From Fonsecaea monophora (Eukaryota > Ascomycota > Eurotiomycetes > Chaetothyriales > Herpotrichiellaceae), in NCBI RefSeq assembly GCF_001642475.1, contig NW_019174009.1, forward strand, positions 1 to 64,000: 64,000 nt of DNA, written 5' to 3'. The notes under the pieces were generated by a model. That model made no database searches and was not told where the DNA came from. It was given only the letters and a program-made list of their open reading frames with translations. Made by a program: the position numbers and the translations under genes. Of the stretch, positions 12,154-22,287 are shown piece by piece. Every line of letters begins with the position of its first letter. Positions within the stretch are counted from its first letter, which is position 1.

Positions 12154-13241
12154 ATGTCAGAAAGTTTCAGCACGTAAGTATAGAAGAACAACATCATCGC
12201 CTCGTCATCATTCTTTTCGCATGCTCACCGCGAGTCAGGCCTCAACATGATCACAAGAGTACCGTCACCGACGTTTTGCGCCAACCCGAGCAGGCTCACC
12301 ACGAGGAGTCGCGAACAAAGTCGCTCGCAAAGAACTACAAAGGCTTCGTCGCAGGAGTCTTCTCGGGTATAGCGAAGCTCTCTGTCGGCCACCCTTTCGA
12401 CACAGTCAAGGTTCGATTACAGACTTCGCAGAAGTCACAATTCAAGGGGCCGCTAGACTGTCTGTTACAGACCCTAAGAAGAGAGGGAATTGCAGGAATC
12501 TACAAGGGCGCAACTCCGCCACTGCTAGGATGGATGGCCATGGACTCTGTCATGTTGGGGAGCTTGACAGTTTACCGCAGGCTGTTGCTTGAAAACATAT
12601 TTGCCAATCCTGCTTTCCGGCCCAGGAAGAGCGCCTCAGAGCTCTCACACGAGAAATTGCCTGCTTTTGGACACGGGATCGCAGGAACCATGGCGGGCGC
12701 TACAGTTTCTTTTATCGCTGCGCCTGTTGAACATGTCAAGGCAAGGCTACAGATTCAATACGCCGCGAAGAAGAAGGACAGGATGTACAGCGGTCCCATA
12801 GACTGCACGAGAAAGATTCTCCGTTCCCACGGTATTGCTGGCCTCTATCACGGCTTATTCTCAACATTAATCTTCCGCTCATTCTTCTTCTTTTGGTGGG
12901 GCAGCTACGATATCCTGACGACTTGGTTCAAGAAACACACAACTCTGTCCACTCCTGCAGTCAACTTCTGGGCCGGCGGGATGTCGGCACAGGTGTTCTG
13001 GCTGACGTCCTACCCTTCAGACGTGGTCAAACAACGAATCATGACAGATCCTTTGGGAGGTGCTCTTAATGACGGCACTCCTCGCTTCAAACACTGGAAG
13101 GATGCGGCTGTTACTGTGTATAGAGAATCCGGATGGAGGGGTTACTGGAGGGGCTTTGTGCCTTGCTTTCTCCGGGCATTTCCCGCGAATGCGATGGCGT
13201 TGGTAGCTTTCGAAGGTGTGATGAGGGCACTGCCTGATTGA
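12154..13241 (+). CDS. Mitochondrial carrier family (SLC25) transporter
   Basis: Inner mitochondrial membrane carrier of about 340 aa in two exons. Exon 1 is only 20 nt (12154-12173, MSESFS plus two bases). A 65-bp intron (12174-12238, gtaagt...gtcag) follows, and exon 2 is 12239-13241. The main open frame has no in-frame ATG at its 5' end, so the tiny first exon is needed. All three carrier repeats are present with their PX[DE]XX[KR] signatures: HPFDTVKVRL, APVEHVKARL and YPSDVVKQRI. The layout resembles the carnitine/acylcarnitine and basic amino acid carrier branch (FVAGVFSGIAKLSVGHPFD at the start). I cannot fix the substrate from sequence alone. Confidence 0.9.
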
Positions 13242-13525
13242 ACCGCTCTCCTTTAACACTCAGGAGGTTCTGTATGAAAAGTTCAAACCCCTTATTCAAG
13301 CTGTATCTTCCAGTCCAAATTCTATCTGTCCCATAAGCGACATTCGCTGTTGTCATGTACCTTCTGATATAAAATGTGTAAGGCACATGCCCTCACCAGC
13401 ATCTCCTTTGTCCTCGGAGCCTTGCGCTAAGAATTCTTGGCACGACCCGACCCGGTCAATATAAAATCCTTCAACTTGTCACGAACTTTGTTCCGTCAGA
13501 TGTTTGCGCGGATTCTGTTGCCACC

Positions 13526-14374
13526 ATGGCTCCTCTAGTCATTAACGAGCCTCCTCAAGCAGTCCTGCACACATTGGTCAATGCAGATGGGTCAGCAACA
13601 TACAGCGCCCCAGGCCAGGGCTACAAAATTATCGCCAGCGTCAATTACCCGGTTGAAGTACCATACCGATCTGATGAAATTCCAGAGTCAACCTTAGTTG
13701 AAGTCAATCTCAGACCACACAATGGTGTCGGAATGGTCAAAGAACGACATGTCGAAGAACTCATCAAACGGACGCTCCAAGCTATTGTACTTGGCCAGGA
13801 GACTCCACGGACCATGCTGCAGGTCACCCTTCAAGTCCTGTCTGTTGAAGGTGACGAGAGCCTACCTGGTGGAGTCAGAGGGGCAGGGCAAGGTGAGACT
13901 TATCTCGACTTGCTTACTTCGGCACTGAATGCTGCCATCCTTGGGTGTCTAGACGCAGCTGTGCAGATGGAAACATTGGTGGCTGCCACTCTCATTGGCA
14001 TCAATCGGGACAGTGGACAAATGATCATCAACCCAGGAGTCTTGCAGCGCAAGAAATGCGCTAGCTTGCATGCGTTTGCCTATAAAAAAGACGGCACGAT
14101 GCTGTTGATGGAGAGTGAAGGCAAGTTCAGCATTGAAGGTTGGCAACAAGCAGCACACACTGCTCGCTTAGCAGTTCTTGGTCACTCCTTTGTCGCCAAT
14201 TCCACCACCAGCACCAGTGACAGACAAGCCAACAAACAGTCGAACAGCGATGTTACCATGAATGGAACAGACGGTGCAACTGGGAACAACTCGGTTATCT
14301 GTGTGCTGGATGTGATCAGGAACGCTCTGGAAGCTCGAGTGATTAAGGATGAAAGCTGGCGACAGGATCGATGA
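13526..14374 (+). CDS. rrp46: Exosome complex subunit Rrp46 (RNase PH-like)
   Basis: A 282-aa single-exon protein. Rrp46 is one of six RNase PH-like subunits that form the inactive barrel of the RNA exosome, which threads RNA to Rrp44/Dis3 and Rrp6 in nucleus and cytosol. The RNase PH fold is seen in VEVNLRPHNGVGMVKERHVEELIKRTL (about residues 58-85), the ETPRTMLQVTLQVL strand, the TYLDLLTSALNAAILGCLDA helix and the INPGVLQRKKCASLHAFAYK strand. It is longer than yeast Rrp46 owing to a Ser/Thr/Asn/Gln-rich insert near residues 228-256. An ATG in a good context (caccatggc) begins the frame. Confidence 0.87.
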   Translation: MAPLVINEPPQAVLHTLVNADGSATYSAPGQGYKIIASVNYPVEVPYRSDEIPESTLVEVNLRPHNGVGMVKERHVEELIKRTLQAIVLGQETPRTMLQVTLQVLSVEGDESLPGGVRGAGQGETYLDLLTSALNAAILGCLDAAVQMETLVAATLIGINRDSGQMIINPGVLQRKKCASLHAFAYKKDGTMLLMESEGKFSIEGWQQAAHTARLAVLGHSFVANSTTSTSDRQANKQSNSDVTMNGTDGATGNNSVICVLDVIRNALEARVIKDESWRQDR

Positions 14375-15296
14375 TGTTACAAGTTTTGCCAGTGTATGAA
14401 GGCTGAAACCGTCACAAAGTGGGCGGCTGACTGACACCAAACAGTGGTGAGGTAAAGGAAGTGGGGATGGGAAACAGACTTATCGGTGTGCAACCGCCTG
14501 TTTATGGCTGCCTTCTAGGCTTAAGTATTGGTGGTTCAGGGGCCGATAGTTGATACTTTAGGTGCCCACTTTGGAGGATCTAGGGAGCCTAGGGAGCTCT
14601 ACGAGATACCGGGGCGGTCGTGTGGTTGATCAAAGCCCACAGCAGATCCCCACGTGCCTGTCTCAGCACCAAGACACGCCCGGCCGGATCACCCCCAGCT
14701 CAAAGGGATATTTTCATCTGGCATGTGCGATTGCTACAAATACTCAAGGACGGCATTGACTGAGGTGCAACCAACTACCTCAGGTCGATCAAGGAATCTC
14801 TTTTACTTTGGCGTCGCCTCACGATCTCCTTTACCTTTTACGACCTTGCAGCAGATTTGCATAATCGGTTGACCTCGGCTGGCCCAGAGACTTTGGTTCA
14901 ATTCATTCACGTCATCACCTGCAGCAAAACGACATTGAAGAGCACAAAAAGCATTCAATCACCAGCTTCATCCGCTAAGTCCGAGTCTCCGGATTACTTA
15001 TTTGGTGATATCTTGTGTTACCTGACTATCTCGTCGTACCTGGCACCCGAGGGCAGCTTTCAGGCAAGTTTCCTAGGCGTCCCATGCACTTCGGCGCTCT
15101 GACTATTCCGAAGATTGGCCCGCTTACGAGCGTGTTCGGATTTGCCTCTCGGCATCACCTCCCCATCACCATCACCACCCCAACCCTACTCCGGAGGTGA
15201 CACAACCTCCAGATCGTCCACTGTTGGCCAGATCCACTACTCCCGCCCGGCTCGGTTTCTGCCTTCGTTTGCCCTGCAGGTCGTCTTTTTTCCAAC
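14375..15296. other. Intergenic, about 920 bp
   Basis: Contains the Rrp46 3' end and the NAD kinase promoter and leader. Short overlapping frames only; nothing else recognised. Confidence 0.5.
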
Positions 15297-17225
15297 ATGA
15301 CCGCCTGCTCCACCTTGTGCTCGCCCACTACATCCGAGGCCACTAGTATCAGCAACTCTTCTCCGCCGACTCCTGTCCTTGATAATCTTGACTTCCTGCT
15401 CCCTCGTGGTATGGCCTCCTCCACACCCAAAAGGTCGGTTGGAGAGTCTATTCTCCGCCAGTATGCCGAACATTTAGATCCCATTGACGCCGACGGCCAA
15501 ACGCATGCCGTGCGCAGTTTGGTCCACGCAGAGCCCGATCCCGTGAGCGAGAGACCCGTCAGCAGCGACAACGCGTCCACCAACGATCCTTCGAAAACCT
15601 CGTACATCGCCCATCACCCTACAGTCCCCGTGCCAAAGCCTCTACTGCTGCCGAAGTCGTTGCTCACCCACCGCAAAAACCCAAAGTCAATAGACATACC
15701 CAGACAAACAATCATGAAGGCTCTGGTCTCACGGCGGCCCAGTGCGGGGCCCAATACGGCACCGTTGGCCACGAACGCCGTCAAGACGGCCATCACCGAG
15801 GCAGAATTGGAGCAACAGAGAAGCTGCTCCGGGTCACCATCATTGTCAGCCACCCTGGCTAGCCTTCAAGCCAGCGCGCTGTCAAACAACTCGCCCACAT
15901 CGACAAGTTTTCTTCGATCGCCATGTTTCTTCCACCAGCGATTTGACGGGGTTGTGGACATCCAAAAGGTTCTGGAAGAGATTGCGGACGATGACTACTC
16001 GCATTCGCGACTGATGCAGACTGCCACAGGCGTAAGAGAGGTCTCCAAACAGTTGCAGCGCAAACCCCTGAAACGCGCTGTGCGCAATGTCATGATTGTG
16101 ACAAAGGCTCGAGATAACAGCCTCGTCTACCTGACACGTGAGCTTGCGGAATGGCTGCTCTCCACGCCTCGGTATGGGAGCGAGCTGGGCGTGAACGTTT
16201 ATGTGGATGCCAAGCTCCGACATTCGAAACGATTCGATGCCGCTGGTTTGCTGGCGAAGGAACCTCGGTTCAGCAAGATGTTGAAGTATTGGACTCCGGA
16301 TTTGTGTTGGTCATCGCCGGAAAAGTTCGACCTGGTCCTTACAATGGGAGGTGACGGAACTGTATTGTTCACCTCATGGCTGTTCCAGCGAGTGGTCCCT
16401 CCTGTGCTCTCCTTTTCACTGGGAAGCTTGGGGTTCTTGACAAATTTTGAGTTCGATAAATACAAAGAGCACCTTGATCGGGTTATGGGCGACGCTGGAA
16501 TGCGAGTCAACCTTCGTATGCGATTTACATGCACTGTCTGGAGAGCCGATCGGTCTCCCGGCGCAGTGAAGGGCGCTGTCGAGGAAGGCGAGCAGTTTGA
16601 AGTTTTGAACGAGCTTGTGATTGATCGCGGGCCATCAGCTTACGTGTCCAATCTAGAGCTCTACGGTGACGACGAGCTGCTGACAATTGTGCAAGCAGAT
16701 GGGTGTATCTTTTCCACGCCGACGGGTTCCACAGCTTACTCCTTGTCTGCTGGAGGGTCCCTGATTCATCCATCCATTCCTGCCATCTTGTTGACGCCTA
16801 TATGTCCGCACACGCTTTCGTTCCGGCCGATGGTGCTGTCGGACACTCTTGCGCTGCGAATTGCTGTACCTCACAAGTCCCGGTCGTCGGCTTATTGCTC
16901 TTTTGATGGGAAGGGACGAATTGAGTTGAAACAAGGGGATTATGTGACCCTGGAAGCGTCGCAGTATCCGTTCCCAACTGTCATGACCGGCACGAATGAA
17001 TGGGTGGAAAGTGTACAAAGAGCTTTGAGATGGAATGTCAGAGGCGCAGTTCAGAAAGGCTGGGACGATGGGGACAATGAAGACAGCGACCATGCTGAGG
17101 AGAAATGGGACATAGACATTGACTCGAGCCCCCTCGGAGGGACAGACAGCGGTATTGGACCCAGCGAGGATGGCGACCACGCCGCAAGCCCAATGAGGCG
17201 GCAGCTGAGCATGTTGAATATGTGA
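15297..17225 (+). CDS. utr1: NAD+ kinase (ATP-NAD kinase, Utr1-like)
   Basis: A 642-aa single-exon enzyme that phosphorylates NAD (and often NADH) with ATP to give NADP(H), the main source of cytosolic NADP. The catalytic core spans about residues 240-590. It contains the GGDGT motif (LTMGGDGTVLFTSWLF, about residues 350-356), a SLGSLGFLTNF segment, and the second diagnostic region DGCIFSTPTGSTAYSLSAGG near residues 465-485. A FDGK strand lies near 545. The first about 200 residues are Ser/Thr/Pro-rich and disordered, and the last about 60 are acidic and Ser-rich, as is common for fungal Utr1-type enzymes. No mitochondrial targeting sequence is evident, which argues for Utr1/Yef1 rather than Pos5. 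Confidence 0.92.
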   Translation: MTACSTLCSPTTSEATSISNSSPPTPVLDNLDFLLPRGMASSTPKRSVGESILRQYAEHLDPIDADGQTHAVRSLVHAEPDPVSERPVSSDNASTNDPSKTSYIAHHPTVPVPKPLLLPKSLLTHRKNPKSIDIPRQTIMKALVSRRPSAGPNTAPLATNAVKTAITEAELEQQRSCSGSPSLSATLASLQASALSNNSPTSTSFLRSPCFFHQRFDGVVDIQKVLEEIADDDYSHSRLMQTATGVREVSKQLQRKPLKRAVRNVMIVTKARDNSLVYLTRELAEWLLSTPRYGSELGVNVYVDAKLRHSKRFDAAGLLAKEPRFSKMLKYWTPDLCWSSPEKFDLVLTMGGDGTVLFTSWLFQRVVPPVLSFSLGSLGFLTNFEFDKYKEHLDRVMGDAGMRVNLRMRFTCTVWRADRSPGAVKGAVEEGEQFEVLNELVIDRGPSAYVSNLELYGDDELLTIVQADGCIFSTPTGSTAYSLSAGGSLIHPSIPAILLTPICPHTLSFRPMVLSDTLALRIAVPHKSRSSAYCSFDGKGRIELKQGDYVTLEASQYPFPTVMTGTNEWVESVQRALRWNVRGAVQKGWDDGDNEDSDHAEEKWDIDIDSSPLGGTDSGIGPSEDGDHAASPMRRQLSMLNM

Positions 17226-17760
17226 GGAGGGTTTGTTCAAAGATGGTACTACATACCCAGGGAATGGGTTTTGTCACGACAACGTGGAGATTTGTCACGA
17301 CGGGGATTTTTCAATAAGACGATGACCTGCAGCGGGCTTGATCCGGTAAGATCGATACGCTTTTGCTTCAGCCTTGTCCATACAACATGCTTCCAATACG
17401 CTCCATACATTCTACAACGACCAGACAAGACCACATTGCACCCAGAGCCTCACAATCTCAGCTGTCTCGCCTTGGCAGCTCTCACTAATGTCTGCACAGT
17501 TAGTCGCCTAGCGTTGTTTTTGGTGTATAGAGGGTGCGACAGAAAGATGGTTGAAAAAAAACAACAAAACCTGTCGACACTTCTCCCTCTCACTTCCCCT
17601 CGTTCTTTCTTTCTCCATCGTTATTTCAAATCGTCGCGCTCCATCAAGTTCGTCGGTGCAGCACTTCTAAACTTACAATACCGTCACTCGACCAATACAA
17701 ACAGACCCTAACAGTACCCCAACAACTTCTCCGATTACGTCGTCGTCAGCGCTGGTCAAA
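17226..17760. other. Intergenic, about 535 bp
   Basis: Spacer between two plus-strand genes. It holds a pyrimidine-rich leader (ttctccctctcacttcccctcgttctttctt region) just before the start of the next gene. No other feature seen. Confidence 0.5.
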
Positions 17761-19374
17761 ATGACTTCTTCAGACAAATCCGCAGGTAAGTTCACACCCA
17801 CACGATCTTCTCGTCAACTTCTATCTTGTAACATTGCCTAACAATAAATATATATAGGCTCAACACCTGATTCTCCTTCATCTTCCTCTGAACGGCGACA
17901 TCGTCGTCAGAGCGTTGGATTTCTCTTACCTGGAGACACTGACCTGAGCTCTGGTCTGCCCAGCTCATCTTCTGGTGCAGAAGTTGATCTTCTTGCAACT
18001 GAATCTGTCAACACCACCACACCTACTCCAACATCTCTCACCGAAACGTCACCTGGTCTTCGTCGAGTTCATGGGACCACAAACTTGAATTCACTAGTCA
18101 ACTATCCTCAGACCACAGACTCTCCTGAGAGTGAACCCAACCTTGCAACCACAGCATCAGAGGACGACTCGCTTGAATCTGATCACCAGGTCACTGATCC
18201 AGTCAACAACCAGGCTGCTACTGCAGCAACATTCTGGACTGATGAACCTGGGTGGAGTTTTGCCCACATTCACGATGTGACAGCAAACTCAGCACAAGAT
18301 CAGCCAAATCCTCTACCAATCCCAGCAAATACGCCAGTCACTGGCACCGTACTTGTTTGGTCTGATGAGCTAGGTTGGGGTTTTGGAAACATTGCAGGTC
18401 TGGCAGAAAATCTTAGACGCGGCCTTCCAAATTCGCTCACATTTCGACCTGCGCCAAATTCATCCACCACTCAGACTCTTCCAACACCACTGTCACAAGT
18501 TGACCAAGACTCATCCATTACGCAAGATCTTCCATCATCATCGTCGTCGTCGTCGTCGTCACAGGCCCAAGTTGATCTGAACTCATCCTCTGCACAAGTT
18601 CTTACAACTCCACAGTCACAAGTTGATCAGGACTCTACCAACACCACCCATACTCTTCCAACGTCACAGACTCAAGTTCATCAGGGCACACACATTACTC
18701 AAGATCTCCCAGCGTCACAGTCTCAAGTTGACCAAGACCCAGCCACCACTCAGACTCTACAAACGTCACAGTCTCAAGCTCATCTGAGCTCATCCTCTAC
18801 TGAAGATCTCTCAAACTCGTCCGGTGCAGAAGAGGGCGACAACGACGACGACGACTACGCCTCAGAGGAGGCTGAAGAGGACGGGGAATGGCAGGCCCCC
18901 GAAGACATGTGGTCTTCAGATGGCGAAGAGGAGGAGGAGGAGGATGAGGTGCGCGTCAACCTGGACGAGGTTGACGCCCCGGTTGCGGAACAACTCCGCG
19001 CCGGGCTCGCTCACTTAAGCGAGGCCCGGGTCCAGATCGACGTCCTCGACGGCGATCTCCCAGTTGGCGCCGTCAGGGGCAACCCAGCGGCCGTCCGCGC
19101 CCGCGCGGGTCTCCTCTCTGCAGAGGGCGAGATCCTAGGTGCGGTCGGTCAGCTGTGGACGACCCTGGCAGAGGCGCGGGAGGTCGCCGTCGACGCTGAG
19201 GAGGGGTTTAGACAGCTCCAAGACGAGGTCCGCCGCCTCACAGCTGAGTACCTCGCTGCTCAGATCGATGCTGCTCTTGCAAGGGAGCGTGCGGACTCTA
19301 GCGAGGCTCTCCTTGAGAGAGCTGAGTTAGAGATCGCCGCTCTTCGCGAGCAGCTTCGAGACGAGCAGCATTGA
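17761..19374 (+). CDS. Repeat-rich disordered protein with tandem Trp motif and C-terminal coiled coil
   Basis: Unknown function, 513 aa, two exons. Exon 1 is 17761-17785 (MTSSDKSA plus one base), a 72-bp intron follows (17786-17857, gtaag...tatatag), and exon 2 is 17858-19374. Several zones are visible. An N-terminal Ser/Thr-rich part comes first. Then come two copies of a WxDExGWxF motif (WTDEPGWSF and WSDELGWGF) about 40 residues apart, each followed by an Ile and a hydrophobic patch. About 115 residues of imperfect repeats follow, built on SQVDQDS / TQTLPTSQ units with a poly-Ser run encoded by tcg/tca triplets. An acidic DDDD / EEEEEEDE stretch precedes a C-terminal Ala/Glu/Leu-rich segment (about residues 400-513) with coiled-coil spacing. 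No signal peptide or membrane helix is seen. Confidence 0.75.
18459..18810 (+). repeat. Intragenic imperfect repeats (Ser/Gln/Thr-rich)
   Basis: About seven degenerate units of roughly 45-60 bp share the pattern acgca/actca-gatctt/actctt-cca-tca-cag-tctcaagttgac. A (tcg)n/(tca)n triplet run at about 18532-18560 sits inside the second unit. Such arrays change length readily by slippage or unequal crossing over. Confidence 0.75.
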
Positions 19375-19435
19375 GGCAGTTGTGTGTGCGGTGGCCTCGC
19401 TCTTGTGAGTGTGTCTCGGTGGGTGTCCTGGTGGT

Positions 19436-19521
19436 GTGGGAAGGGGGGGAACAGGGGAGGAAGGGGAGGAAGGGGGAGGAAGGGGGAGGAAGCAGGAGGC
19501 AAGGGGGGAGCAGGGGGTGGT
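19436..19521 (+). repeat. G-rich purine tract, candidate G-quadruplex
   Basis: A run of repeated GGGGAGGAA-type units lies about 60 bp after the stop codon of the repeat-rich gene, on the same strand. It contains more than ten G runs of four or more with short spacers, which fits the sequence rule for G-quadruplexes. The Pro-rich frame on the opposite strand is an artefact of this composition. Confidence 0.7.
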
Positions 19522-19547
19522 AGCGGTGGTGTTTGCTGGGTTTGCCG

Positions 19548-19636
19548 GTGCCCCTCGGGGCTTATGAAACGAGAACAAGTGTTGTTTGTTTTTCTTTTTT
19601 GAGCACTCCTGTGCTCATGTGCCCTTCGGGGCTTAT
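19548..19636 (+). other. Pair of near-identical hairpin motifs downstream of the repeat-rich gene
   Basis: The 18-mers at 19548-19565 and 19619-19636 differ at one base and share the form GTGCCC[C/T]TCGGGGCTTAT. Each can fold as a GCCC stem closed by a four-base loop onto GGGC. In the second copy the loop is TTCG, a known very stable tetraloop when closed by C-G. They are 71 bp apart and probably transcribed as 3' UTR of the gene ending at 19374. Function unknown. Confidence 0.55.
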
Positions 19637-20362
19637 CAAATCCCAAAAAAATGTCGAGAACAAAGTCCTCTCCGTTTCATCTTCCGAGTGATCGCCTTCG
19701 TCAGTTGGATTCATTATCCGCCAGGTATCTAACCCCTCGGGACCGATTGAAGTGCCCCGGAGCGATCCACTCCTAACTGGCAGGATATAGAACGTCACTG
19801 ACAACCAATTCTACATCGTCACAGTGCATTGATGACTGTTACGGAGTGACCGGAGCTCCTCCAGCACATACACGATGAGCAAGGAAGGAGAAGTCACGAA
19901 ATCAAGAAGCATGGGATCCTGGATGAAGCACCCTACGGCTACAACGGAGGGTTGGCAAGACTGAGGCAGCATTATGAGGAGGACGTGTGATGGTGTCAAT
20001 GCGAAGAGAGAGAGAACCGATGACGTGACTCCATATGCCATCTCAGCAAAAGCAGACCGGGAGTCCTCGGCATCATGAGCAAAATTGGGGGGAATCTAAC
20101 TACCCACAATCGAAGCATGCAGGGGCATATAGTCTGACAGTCTATAACTTGTATACCATGCAGGGAATATTGTACGAGTGGTGGCGGCAAAGCATGGCGA
20201 GTAATGCGCGGACCCGGTGATTGGTTGCTCGACGAGGCTGCCAAGGGAAACTTATTACTTGAATTTCATCTCTTCCCGCCACCTGAGGGAATGAATGAAC
20301 CAAGAACACTACAATAACATCACTTGCACATCATCCAAATTTGTATCATAGCACGTATCAAA

Positions 20363-21672
20363 ATGGCCGAAGGTATCGACAGAAATGCAGACGGTGAGTG
20401 CGACGTCTCCTGTCGAACAGTGCGATCAGGCTGGCGACTGACATGGGCAAACCAGAGCGCATGGAGTTCTCAACTTCGAAAGAAGTGACAGTCGCCCCAA
20501 CCTTTGAGGACATGCACCTCAAGGAAAACCTCCTCCGTGGAATTTATGCGTACGGCTATGAATCGCCCTCAGCAGTTCAGTCTCGAGCGATCGTGCAGAT
20601 CTGCAAAGGAAGAGACACCATTGCGCAGGCGCAGTCAGGCACAGGCAAAACCGCGACCTTTGCCATCAGCATTCTTCAAATCATCGAGACTTCCGTCCGT
20701 GAGACACAAGGTATGGATGGGATCCCGGGCATACACGACCTGGCTAACAAAATCTCAGCTCTAGTCTTGTCCCCGACCCGCGAACTAGCGACCCAGATCC
20801 AAAGCGTCATTATGGCCCTTGGAGACTACATGAATGTACAATGTCACGCCTGTATCGGCGGCACAAACGTGGGTGAAGACATTAGAAAACTGGATTATGG
20901 ACAACATGTGGTGTCGGGTACGCCCGGGCGAGTGGCAGACATGATTCGAAGAAGGAATCTCCGCACACGACACATCAAAATGCTGGTCCTGGACGAAGCA
21001 GATGAACTGCTCAATCGCGGTTTCAGAGAACAGATTTACGACGTCTACCGATATCTCCCTCCTGCCACGCAAGTTGTGGTCGTCTCTGCGACCCTTCCCT
21101 ACGATGTCTTAGACATGACCACGAAATTCATGACCGATCCCGTCCGCATCCTGGTTAAACGTGATGAGCTTACGCTCGAAGGCCTCAAGCAATATTTCAT
21201 TGCTGTGGAGAAAGAGGAATGGAAATTTGACACATTGTGCGACCTCTACGACACGCTTACCATCACACAGGCAGTGATTTTCTGCAACACTCGTCGCAAG
21301 GTCGATTGGCTTACCGATAAGATGCGCGAGGCAAACTTTACAGTCAGCAGCATGCACGGCGAGATGCCACAAAAAGAACGTGATAGCATCATGTCCGACT
21401 TTAGACAGGGCAACAGTCGAGTCCTCATCAGTACCGACGTTTGGGCTCGTGGGATCGACGTCCAGCAAGTCAGTCTTGTCATCAACTACGACCTGCCCAG
21501 CAATCGTGAGAATTACATCCACAGAATCGGGCGTAGCGGGAGATTCGGTCGCAAGGGCGTGGCGATCAACTTCGTCACTAGTGAAGACGTCCGCATTCTG
21601 CGGGATATCGAGCTTTACTATTCCACGCAGATTGATGAGATGCCCATGAACGTTGCCGATTTGTTGACTTAA
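20363..21672 (+). CDS. fal1: ATP-dependent DEAD-box RNA helicase, eIF4A-III / Fal1
   Basis: DEAD-box helicase of the eIF4A-III class, needed for 18S rRNA maturation in yeast (Fal1) and for the exon-junction complex in many eukaryotes. The exons are 20363-20393, 20456-20710 and 20759-21672, giving 399 aa, the length of yeast Fal1. The second intron (20711-20758, gtatgg...gctaac...ctcag) is 48 nt, a multiple of three with no stop, so the frame stays open if it is kept; the family joins RETQ directly to ALVLSPTREL. Motifs in order: Q motif region GYESPSAVQSRAI, Walker A AQSGTGKT (69-76), PTREL, GG, TPGR, DEAD (VLDEADELL), SAT, then in domain 2 FCNTRRK, ARGIDV and HRIGRSGR. The protein ends MPMNVADLLT, close to the usual eIF4A tail. 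Nuclear, nucleolar or cytosolic. Confidence 0.95.
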
Positions 21673-22287
21673 GGAGCGCTTATTACTTGAGCTAGCTTGT
21701 CACGGAACCAAGAATCGTCAAACTGGATTGGCCCTGTAGAGGCGTGCGTCTCTTGTCAGCTGCGTCTCACGTTGCGATGACACGGTTCTCACTGCAACAC
21801 CTAATCCCACATTCTCTGAAATCCAACCAACCATAACCTTTCTAGCTCGTCATATTCCAGCGAATCTTTTCGGTTTGGAAGGGGTCTCACCAATTTGCGG
21901 GAATTGTATTATCGAAGAGACACTCCGTTGGAGTTGGAATACAGTTCAACATACGAGAGCAGTGTTGTCAAGGCCTTAGAGCCAAAATCCGGTCAACCGA
22001 GCTGCGATTGGAGCTTTTACAGAAGCGAACAGTCGAGAGGCGATGTGGTCACTTTTCAGGTTCTTCTACTTCCGGTATCAGGTACATCGAGGATGGAAAT
22101 GGGCTGAAGCCAAAAAGGTATGATGTTCCCTCCCCCTGTTGTTTGCGGAATATCAGCTAAGACTATTGCAGAATGTTTAATATCTTTTACCAACGAAACC
22201 ACCCTTCAATATCTCATTCGGTCGTCATGGCCATTATCGAATGCTTTGAGACCTTGCAGGTACTTCCTATTCCTTTTTCCACTAACC
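21673..22287. other. Intergenic, about 615 bp, converging genes
   Basis: Lies between the 3' ends of fal1 and the P450 gene and marks the edge of the accessory block. No coding feature recognised. Confidence 0.5.

Noticed and set aside
15741..16014. Plus-strand shadow frame in the NAD kinase N-terminus
   Set aside because: Overlaps a continuous coding frame; no independent evidence.
16653..17240. 195-codon minus-strand frame
   Set aside because: Antisense shadow of the NAD kinase core; no family pattern.
19260..19646. Pro-rich 128-codon minus-strand frame
   Set aside because: It is the complement of the G-rich tract and overlaps the coiled-coil coding region; composition explains it fully.
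20711..20758. 16-residue insertion in Fal1 as a lineage-specific insert
   Set aside because: It has a donor, a gctaac branch-like site and an acceptor, and its removal restores the family sequence and the 399-aa length; treated as an intron.
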